Shown here piece after piece: positions 52,358 through 61,730 of a stretch of 64,000 bases of DNA. The stretch comes from Adineta ricciae (Eukaryota; Rotifera; Eurotatoria; Adinetida; Adinetidae). Each line of letters starts with the position of its first letter. The stretch's first letter is position 1. The position numbers and the translations under genes are program-made. The stretch covers positions 372,001-436,000 of the forward strand of contig CAJNOJ010000007.1 in the NCBI GenBank assembly GCA_905250025.1. Direction: 5' to 3'. Under the pieces are notes generated by a model. The model worked only from the letters and a program-made list of their open reading frames with translations, had not been told where the DNA came from and did not search any database.

Positions 52358-54204
52358 ATGATATCATCGCATCCATTATCAAGTGACGATCCTGATGCCG
52401 ATGCGATCGAAATGTTTTGTGGACAGATTCCACGTACAATGTCAGAAAATGACTTACGCACCTTCTTCGAACGTTATGGGCGAGTCTATAAGCTGAATAT
52501 TTTACGAGACAAACAAAGTGGAGAGTCGAAAGGGTGCTGTTTTGTTACTTATTACATGCGGAAAGACGCTCTCGAAGCTCAAAATGTTCTACATAATCTA
52601 TTTATTTTGCCCGGAATGCGTCATCCGATACAAATGAAACCGGCAGATATTGAAAATCGGAACGAAAGGAAAATTTTCATTGGAATGATATCCAAGTCAC
52701 TGCATGGAGAAGATATTAAAGAATTATTTCAACCATTTGGTCCCATTGAAGAATGTACGGGTGAGGAAAAATCTTTCTGTTAGTTTACATCTGAGAAATC
52801 GATCTTCGATTGAAGTACTTCGCGATGCTAACAATCGTTCTCGTGGTTGTGCTTTTGTTACATATCAGACACGACAATCAGCATTAAATGCTATACGATC
52901 AATGCATCATTCGTGTACAATGGAGAGCTGTTTATCACCGATCAATGTCCGTTTTGCTGATACACCAAAGGACAAAGAAATGAGAAAAATGCAACAAAAA
53001 ATTAGTGACAATCTTCTTCGACAAGTAACTACACATTCATCATCGATTTCACCAGAAACTACTGATCCGTTAGCTTCATTAAATCTGATACTTTTTAATC
53101 AGTTATGTTCAAGCACAATTCCATATGTCAACGATCTATCTTGTGGAGATAACAATACCAATCAACTGGCGTCTCTTTCGACTATGTTCGGAGCGAACTT
53201 GAATTTGGACGGACAAAATCAAATCGTATCGTCACATACACCTTCGGCGACTGAAGTAATCATTCATGTATTACTTTTCAGAACATTATAAAACAACGAT
53301 ACAGTTTGTTTCATAGTGGCAACACGCCGACAGAATCGAAGAACCCATTTTACGCACTTTGGAGCATTTAATCTATCCAATAAACAAAGCAGTTGGTGAA
53401 GACAATGAAGCAGATATCGGCATGTCTTTATCTCACGACAAGAGTCAAAGTGCTCGACATCAACAACAGCAACCGCAATATATGATGAATACCGAAGGTT
53501 AGATTTGTATAAACGACATTTCTTTTCTAAACACCTGCCCACAACAGCTATTTTTCATACATTTCAGATAACACTTCAACACCGACTAATATCTTTATTA
53601 ATTCCGAGATAAATTCGCATACATGGCCAAATATAACAGATGATGACCTTAGTCTGTTGGATGGTTTCCTATCATCAACGACAAACGATCCTATAAATAT
53701 ATCTAATCTTTCATCTGTTAAGTATGCCAATTATGAAACAGCAACTAATCTAAGTAAACAACAGAATAACAATAATTCTCAATTGGTAAACATTTCATAC
53801 GATGACAAACAGATTGTTGGACCGTTGGGTTCTAACCTGTAAGTATATTTATCATCGAAAATCGAGTACAGCAGAATCTTTCTTCACTCAAGTTTCATCT
53901 ATCATCTTCCATCGAAATTTGCTGACGATGATCTAGCTCAAATATTCTCTCCGTTCGGTAACATTCTTTCAGCTAAAGTAACTTCTTCATTTTCTTCTAA
54001 ATTCCTCCATAAACTAAATCGTCTTCTTTCCCCATGAAAAAACAAAAGGTCTTTATTGATAAAAGTACAAATCGAAGTAAATGCTTCGGCTTTGTCTCCT
54101 ACGATAATATCTATTCTGCTCATCAAGCAATTCAACAAATGAATGGTTTTCATATTGGTTGCAAACGGTTAAAAGTTCAATTAAAAAAAACGCGTCTACA
54201 ATAG
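52358..54204 (+). CDS. CELF: CELF/Bruno-like RNA-binding protein, three RRMs
   Basis: Binds GU-rich RNA and regulates splicing, translation and stability. RRM1 (about 52410-52640): [40 protein letters not shown] and [18 protein letters not shown]2 (about 52665-52965, with an intron after GPIEECT): [40 protein letters not shown] and [19 protein letters not shown] long Q/N/S-rich linker follows. RRM3 (about 53890-54200): [68 protein letters not shown] and the stop. Order, spacing and the divergent linker are standard CELF. The start at 52358 is preferred because upstream frames have no ATG. Its RRM3 exon structure resembles that of the single-RRM gene at 859-2932. Confidence 0.94.
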
Positions 54205-54284
54205 TGCGAAATGTTTTCCCGAAGAAGAACACACGGATAGAAGACACTTGTTTGAAAAAGTCAAGTCTAGGCACTGTTCTTTAT

Positions 54285-57200
54285 CAAAATCGATTCGATT
54301 TCATAGCATCAATTGGTTTGCGATTATCATAAATGGATGGCGCTGAAAAGAGAACAGAAAGGTGTGAGAATTTTGATGATTGTTAATGTTTTACCTTGCA
54401 AGATGATGCCACATGTACCAGCAACACAAGCTGTGGTAAAAATGTAAAGAAAAAGACGATCGATTACCAGCGCCACATATTTCCATTCTTCTTTAACCTG
54501 AAAGAAGACGAGAGGAGATTTTCAAAATAAATTTGCAGAATATTGTTTTCGTAAACTACCTTTTTCTCTTCATCTTCTTGTCTCATGTGTGTTGCAATAC
54601 ATTTCAAACCATCAAACGCCTTTTTGATCTCATGCGGATAGAGCGATGGTTCGTCAGGCTGATGACGCCGTTCGAAATCACTATCGCTTATCTCAAGTCC
54701 ATCTGAATCAACGTCGTAATCATCTAATAAGCGTGTTTTCGGTTTACGTAATTGATATGGGCCTGAGTGAAGTAAGGGTACGACGAAGTTCGATGTTGCC
54801 GTTGTCAATGACGTTGTCACCGCTCGATGCGATGATTTCGTACGTGTTTGATGCATCGATGGAAGTTGATACTGCAATGGATCGATCGTTTTCGGGCGCC
54901 GCATCCATAGTAGTTTAGGTAGAACATGCAGGAAAACGCGTCGAACCCATGGCGGCATCTGATGGGTCAACGGTGAACGAAAATGAATATTGAGGACAAC
55001 AACAGTAACAACAATGGATAATGTCACAAGTATCATTGTAAATAGAAGATATTTTCCAACTAATGGTACAACGAGTGAGGTTGGCGGAATGAGTTCAGCT
55101 AATAGTAGGAAAAAGACAGTCAATGACAGTAATATCGAGATACAAAGTGCCACTTTTTCACCCGAATCGGATGGTAAATAAAAAGTTAAAACAGTTAAAA
55201 ATGATATACCAACACATGGTATGATTAAATTAACAGTATAGAAAAGCGTCTTTCGACGTATTATGATCAGAAATGTGATATCAGGATAGGTCTGAGGACA
55301 GCATGTATATTTACGAATATTTCGATTTGCTGGAACACCAATAATATCCCATTCAACGGAACGATAAAAGTCAGTTAAATCAATCGCATATGGTACACCT
55401 AGAATATTTGTATTTGAAAAGAGAAGTATTTATTGAATTTAATATTTCAATTTACTGTTGTTGCCATAGACGGGCATGGAACCGTTTGTTTGATTGATAT
55501 GAACAAGATCCACTTGTTCACCCGAATATGTCCATGAACCAAACTTCATTTGACAATGTTGAATATCTGAACGTAAAACAAACAGATTCAATTTCTATAT
55601 CGATAAGATAACATTCCCAGCGGATGTTACGTAGAAAATGATAGGTGAAGAAAACTAACCGAAGGGAAAAAACTCCACGTCGATCGTACAACTTGATTTG
55701 TAGATTGCTGGTGGCTAAAATAAACAATCAGAAGACATACACTCGTTTTCTCTCATTCTATCTCTTCAATCGTACCTCCCAAATCACTCGTCCGTCGTAA
55801 TAAACAGTAGCCTTTGTCATCAATGTTACTTCGTAGTTACCATCGGCACTAGAAAAATTTCAAGAGAGTGATTTTCTTCTTCTACGTGAATAGTTTTCTA
55901 TTTTGTCTGATCACAAGCGAGAAAATAATGCTTTCATAACGTGCATTCAGAAAAGAAAAATATGTGTATATGCATGTGCAGTGAATCCCATGCAATGCTA
56001 AGAGAAAAAGAAAAAGTATCACCAACTTATTAAAAAGCACCATATCCGGCCGCCAGAGATCATTAGCCGGAATGGAAATATTGGTTAGATTATAAAAATC
56101 CAGTGGATTCCATTTCAAATGTTCATCAACCCATTGCTAAAATTCATTAGGCGTTAGGTAACTTAACGCATTTTAATGCCGGTTTCGTTTCTAACATGTA
56201 TATTGATAGTACATATATCATTATCATTATCTATTTTGTAAGTATAGTAACAGAAACTGTCTATTGACGTCAAGTCTGTTGACGGATGTCTGTGTGTTTT
56301 CAACGCTCGCACATCATTGGGATAATATATTCCTGTCAACAATGTTTATTCATAGCTATCCGAAGCGTTGATAGAGAAAGAGCAACAAACTCTCATCGGG
56401 TGCATTTATGTGTGTATGTGTAAAAAAGAAATTCATCTTTCATCTCGTATGAATACATGTCGAAGGAGAAGGAGAGAGATAAAGCGCGTCTACCTATCCG
56501 TGCATAAAAATCAAGGAAATGACAAGGCACGGAATAAAAATAACAATCTAATATGTTTTGTAATATTCTTATGTCAACACCTCATTGCCATCAAGTCAAT
56601 TATATTAATGATGATACCAATGCGAATTTCGATATACGTGTGTATGTGCGCGCGTATGGATAATGTGAGAGAAATCATAGAATGAAAAACAATATGAAAA
56701 TAAATAATAAATAAAAAATAACTTATAAATATGTGTAGTTCTTTTTTCTGATGATATGATCGTGTCTTGACGGGACAGAAAGAATATATAGTGCAACAAT
56801 GTAGTGTAACAACATCCAGTCACAACAGAAAGAAAATTACTTGTTATACAAAACAATGTCAGGAAGCCAGATTTGTTGGCTTGGAATGTAGAGTACGTCG
56901 ACGCCTCCATATTTGGCTGGATCCCATCGAAGTTTATCGTCGTACCACTCCTACTTATGCATGCACTCCTAGGATCATTTTCCGACATTCTCGGCGGATA
57001 TCTTTCGTTTAGCCTTCGGATGACTTAACACTCGCATTCTATTTCTCGCTGAATTTTACCTGTTTTAACCAAACATTGGATGTCATGATTTGATTTTTCT
57101 CGTCCTTGAAGAGAAAGGAAAAACATTGTCTTTCATTCAACTTCCGCGTGCATTCCTTTTCGTACCACATCAAGCAATTGCGTTAATCGAAGGCCCAAAT

Positions 57201-57426
57201 AAACGGTTAGTTTTTCACTATTATTCTTAACTGGACGAATCAGTTTATTATAAGCACGAGCTTTAATCAATTCTTCGTATAAACGTTTCGCTTCGGGATT
57301 GGCAACAGTAACTATTTATATTAATGAGCATAAAAGGAATCAATTGTACTTGGCAAGAAAAAACTTACCACCATTGAAGCACCAATATAGATAGAATATC
57401 AATAATATGATAATACTTGAATCCAT
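54285..57426 (-). CDS. Nicotinic acetylcholine receptor subunit, alpha type, with duplicated exon 4
   Basis: Cation-selective cys-loop channel subunit. Exon 1 (57369-57426) encodes a signal peptide starting [17 protein letters not shown]. Exon 2 (57166-57311) has [20 protein letters not shown]. Exon 3 (57060-57104, 45 bp) is [15 protein letters not shown]. Two alternative exon 4 copies follow (56841-56950, 56027-56136), then exon 5 (55776-55848) [20 protein letters not shown]. Cys-loop [15 protein letters not shown] has the standard 13-residue spacing. Loop C has the vicinal pair in YTCCP (codons 55298-55303), which defines an alpha subunit. M1-M3 include [10 protein letters not shown], and M2 is preceded by GEK (cation filter), with [19 protein letters not shown]. 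The M3-M4 loop includes WMRRP; M4 and the tail end SNRF. It most resembles alpha subunits of heteromeric neuronal receptors. Oddity: tandem exon 4. Confidence 0.95.
56027..56136 (-). other. Alternative exon 4b of the alpha-type nicotinic subunit
   Basis: 110 bp, phase 0 at the start and 2 at the end, flanked by AG (56137-56138) and a GT donor (56025-56026). It encodes [30 protein letters not shown]. It is an alternative to 56841-56950, from which it differs at 23 of 36 full codons. It carries the loop-D Trp and loop-A region, with Phe at the loop-A Tyr position. It lacks the GG motif usual for this region. Confidence 0.85.
56841..56950 (-). other. Alternative exon 4a of the alpha-type nicotinic subunit
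   Basis: 110 bp, the same phases as exon 4b, flanked by AG (56951-56952) and GT (56839-56840). It encodes [36 protein letters not shown], close to the canonical nicotinic sequence. Loop-A Tyr is present. 110 bp is also the usual vertebrate exon 4 length. Confidence 0.9.
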
Positions 57427-57555
57427 GCATCGAGCCGAATTTCCTGATTCTATTTTATTTTATTAATATGATCTAATCATTGAGTAGTAGAAAGAGAGAA
57501 GAGTCAAACATTTTGATTATTTCTTTTGCTTATTCTTCATTTTCTTTCCCTCTCA

Positions 57556-57596
<41 letters not shown>

Positions 57597-59647
57597 ACTA
57601 GTAACGATATGGAATGAACAACGATGAGGTCATTTCTTATTCTTCTCCTATTTCTCTCTTCTGACAAGGCGACATTGATAATAGTAGAGTGTTACTAGCA
57701 GCATGCGTATGTTATATGAGTGAATAAACACATCACTTCGTTAATTTATACTCTCCGCTGTTTTCCGTATATGCGCTTCTCGAGATTATGTCCATTTAAG
57801 ACAACATATGTTTCGACTTAGATCAGCTTTATCTGTTGACGTTATAGTTTCCCTCAATAGTGTCCTTTTTTCTCTCTTAGTACTCTTCGAGATGACAAGG
57901 AAAGTCGCCTTTTCCCTCTCTCGTCATCATCATCATCATCATCATTACTTTATTGCAACGGTAAAAACATACGCGTGGATAAACAAATCCATTGAATCTG
58001 TGTTTTGATGAGAAAAAGGCGCTTATCTATACATAAAAGTATCGATGTCAAACGAGCAGCATATACATAGACGACTACACCGAAAAAGATATCTTCAATA
58101 TTGCACTAGTCAACTTCGAACAATGTTGTATGTATACATAAGAAAAGCACTGCATGTCTTTACTAATGGAATAGTCAATATAGATAGATAAAAAAAAGCA
58201 CTTGGTGTAAAAAAAACCGAGGGGAGAAGGGGAGAGACAACGAAAAAAGATGGAAGATGCTATTTTGCAGCGTTCTATACTAGACTAAGACGAAGAAAAA
58301 CTAAGCGAGAAACGATAAAAGACAAAAGAGATGGCGCGTGCAAATTAGACAATTGCATACAATAATCTTGTTCGATGTTAATATACACACATATGCATGT
58401 GCATTGTCGAAACTGGAATCTTATTTAATATACACAAGAGAATATGAACAGTTGTCAAATGAATACAAAGCTAATTATACTTTAGTCGTAAAGAAACTGC
58501 GAGTATTGAAGTCGAAAGATTATTACAGAAGCCAATTAGATTCCTGCTGTTACCACTAATGTTTGTCTTTGCCTATTAGTATCATTTGCGTATATGCACA
58601 AATTTTCTCGACTGAGTTGCCCTTTTCTTGCCAGAGACCTAATGAGAAAATGGTCGACATCAAGATTGACCGAAGTGAATTGATATATCATGTCAGATAC
58701 TTTTCTCATGTCATTTCGTCGTTCTATTTACTGCATTTTGAATGTGATTATTTGTAGATACATTTTAGTGAAGTGAAAAATATCATTGTAAAACATATAC
58801 ATACATACGGATCGTCTAACCACATTAGGAACGAGAGGAATGAATTTCGCTCGTTATTGAACGAGCCTATACATGCGTACATAATCGGAACCGATCAAAT
58901 CAAAGCAGTCATCCTTATTTATACATATAGGATGTAGTTATGAAAACTAACTTGCCGGATTTTTTTTCAACGAGTACTAGGAATGAGATCATTCACGTCT
59001 ATGTCTCTTGAAAAAAGAAAGAAATTGAAGTAATTGAAAAAGAAAAAGGCGAAACAGATGGTAATAAAATGGGCGAAAGGATGAGGAACTCTTACCGTGT
59101 CCCAATAGTTTCTCTCTCTCTCGTTCTCTCGATCCTTCTACTTCTTCTTCTTTTTTTTATCTAACTGATTTGTATGTGTAGGTTCTATTTAACAAAAAAA
59201 ATCAACGAGTACTATCAAATGGCCTCAGGATAAAACATTTAGATCTCTCTAGTTGCGGCATCTTCTCTTCTTTCTCTCTTCTCTCTTCTTTCTTCTAAGT
59301 CTATTGAGAAATGGTAACAGCAGGAAGAGAAACAGGAATAAGAATAACACTGATGACATTATTTCGACCACAGTCTTCTCTTTCCCTGCTCTCGCTTTAG
59401 CCTATGCTTGATTTTCTCTGTTCTTTTGTCTGTAACTAAACAAGGCTTCTTCCATTCAGTCGTCGTTTCTTTATTGCTTTTGTAAGTCTACGATTCATTT
59501 ACATTCAATTAGAACCTTGTCTAACAAAACTATATTTATTGTAAAAAAAAGAATCGCGTCTCTACTCAATTTTCATATAGAAATCTTTAGACGTGATATT
59601 GATAAGTATCGACTGTTGTTCGGCTCTGCCCATCTAGTCGTTGTCTT
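57427..59647. other. Divergent intergenic region between two nicotinic subunit genes
   Basis: 2.2 kb without a recognised gene, likely holding promoters for both subunits. It has a (TC)n tract (57560-57589), a (TCA)n run near 57924-57944, and several TATACATA stretches. Open frames have no known domains. Confidence 0.5.
57560..57589. repeat. (TC)n simple repeat
   Basis: About 15 tandem TC units, 130 bases upstream of the alpha-subunit start, in the divergent spacer. Confidence 0.85.
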
Positions 59648-61730
59648 ATGTCGATGCCGTTTTTATATTGGTTCCTATTGATTCTATTCAATATACTTCT
59701 ACTCGCAATCAAGGACGGTAAAGATCAGAGATTTTCAAAATCGAACAAATTTAACTTCGAACCTTTTCAGTTCGCAGTTCATATCATGAAGAACAGTTGT
59801 TCAAAGAATTGTTTCAAAACTACAATCCGCTTATTCGTCCTGTGCGAAATGTCGAAGAAACCATCACTGTGTCGTTTAGTATAGCTTTATTACAGTTAAT
59901 CAGTGTCGTAGAAAAAGAACAAGTACTTAAGACAAATGTCTGGCTGCAAGTCGTATGTATATCATGAGAGCGATCATGGAAAGAACATGACTTTTTGATT
60001 TAGAAATGGAAAGATTATCAAATGCAATGGAAACGAGAAAAGTACGGTGGAATCCAGTCAATACGTGTTCCACCCAGTCAAGTTTGGACACCTGATGTAT
60101 GTCGACTCGAAAGAAATTAAAGTGACATTCTTAAACTATTCTCTTCATTTCACAGGTCGTTCTATTCAATAATGCTGACGGTAAATATGAAGCATCATTC
60201 AAATCGAATGTTGTTGTCTACCACAATGGTGATATGAATTGGGTACCGCCAGCTATCTATAAATCGAGTTGTTATATCGATGTCAAATTCTTTCCATTTG
60301 GTAAAACAATTGCAGTTGAAGTTAGTTATGAAAAACTTACAAATGTTCTTCGATTTCAGATAAGCAAACATGTGAATTACGTTTTGGCTCATGGACATAC
60401 GATCAACAACAGATGAACTTTACCTACTATACAGACAATGAGAAGAATGTAACAATAAAAGATTACGTCGTCAGTGGATCATGGGATCTCCTTGAAGGTC
60501 CTATGTTTATCCAACAATCATCGCCGTTACCATCGCCAGTCAATGATAGTGATTTGACCGGCTCATCCGTGGCAGTCACAGACGTGCGACTGAAGAAAGC
60601 AGATGGTCGCGATCGAGTCGAGTTCGTCTGTCGACTTGTAATCAAACGTAAAACACTTTTCTATACAGTCAACTTAATCATACCAACGGTAAGTGGACAT
60701 CGGTTCCATTGTTATATGTCAAGTCGATTGCATTTCGATTTCTAGGTGCTTATTTCGTTCCTATCTGTTTTTGTTTTCTACCTACCAACTGACGCAGGCG
60801 AAAAAATGACATTATCCATTTCGATTTTACTCGCTTTAGTTGTGTTTTTATTACTTATATCGAAAATTCTACCCCCAACATCGATTGTTATTCCGCTGAT
60901 AGCTAAATATCTTTTATTTACATTTATAATGAATATAATAACAATCTTTTTTACAGTTGTGATTATTAACTATAACTATCGAACGTCACGTACACATAAA
61001 ATGCCTAACTGGATTAAACGTCTTTGTATTGATATTCTCCCGCCGATTTTACGTATGGAAAGACCGAAAAAGTATGACAAAGAAGATAATATTCATGTGA
61101 CAGAAGCCGATCGTGCTAAACGTACAATGTTAAATTATATGCAAGCATCACGTGCACTGTCAATTGCTTCACCCGCCGCAATCGATAGTACAACTATGAA
61201 TTCTAATGATACCAATCCAACAAATGATTATGATCAACCATTGGAACTAAAGAAACGTCACTCATCGAAAAAGAAGCATCATCATCATCATCATCATCAT
61301 CGACATTCATCGAAACGACATCAACAACCTGTGAATCAATCATCAACCACCGATGATGAGGAAGAACAATTAACAACTGACGAGATCGATTTACTGCTAA
61401 CAAAAGAAGCATACGAAGCTGCTGAAGATTTGAGTTTCATTGCCAATCACATGCGCGCAGCTTGTCACTATGAAGAGGTAACACAATGGAAATATTCCAC
61501 TATTCCTTCTTTGACTTTGTCGGAATGTTCCTTTTTTCCAGATTCGTGATGATTGGAAATATATTGCATCTGTAATCGATCGGCTACAACTATTTATCTT
61601 TTTCGCTGTGACTGCTATAGGTACATTGAAGATTCTATTCAGCGCACCCGAACTTCTGAAAGTGGTCGATCAATGTGCTATTTTGAAGAAATGGGATCCT
61701 ACATTTAATAATGCTACTTGTACGTTTTAG
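59648..61730 (+). CDS. Nicotinic acetylcholine receptor subunit, non-alpha (beta-like)
   Basis: Signal-peptide exon MSMPFLYWFLLILFNILLLA (59648-59717). A merged exon 2+3 (59771-59952) has NYNPLIRPVRNVEETITVSF and LKTNVWLQV. Then KWKDYQMQWKREKYGGIQSI and VWTPD before an intron, VVLFNNADGKYE after it. Cys-loop CYIDVKFFPFDKQTC. Loop C lacks a vicinal Cys pair and carries an S/P/D-rich insertion (about 60508-60600), so the subunit cannot form the principal agonist face. M1 [11 protein letters not shown]; the M2 region GEKMTLSISILLALVVFLLL then ISKILPPTS, with Lys at the outer-ring position as in vertebrate beta2/beta4. The M3-M4 loop has eight consecutive His followed by an acidic stretch. M4 and tail end NNATCTF at 61730. 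Likely partner of the alpha-type subunit transcribed away from it. Confidence 0.94.
61277..61300 (+). repeat. (CAT)8 polyhistidine-coding tract
   Basis: Eight CAT codons in the cytoplasmic M3-M4 loop of the beta-like nicotinic subunit, flanked by KKK and RHSSKRH. It could bind metal or be a neutral microsatellite expansion. Confidence 0.85.

Noticed and set aside
56605-56988. 127-codon minus-strand frame overlapping exon 4a
   Set aside because: It is out of frame with exon 4a, which has exact 110-bp boundaries and clear nicotinic receptor similarity.
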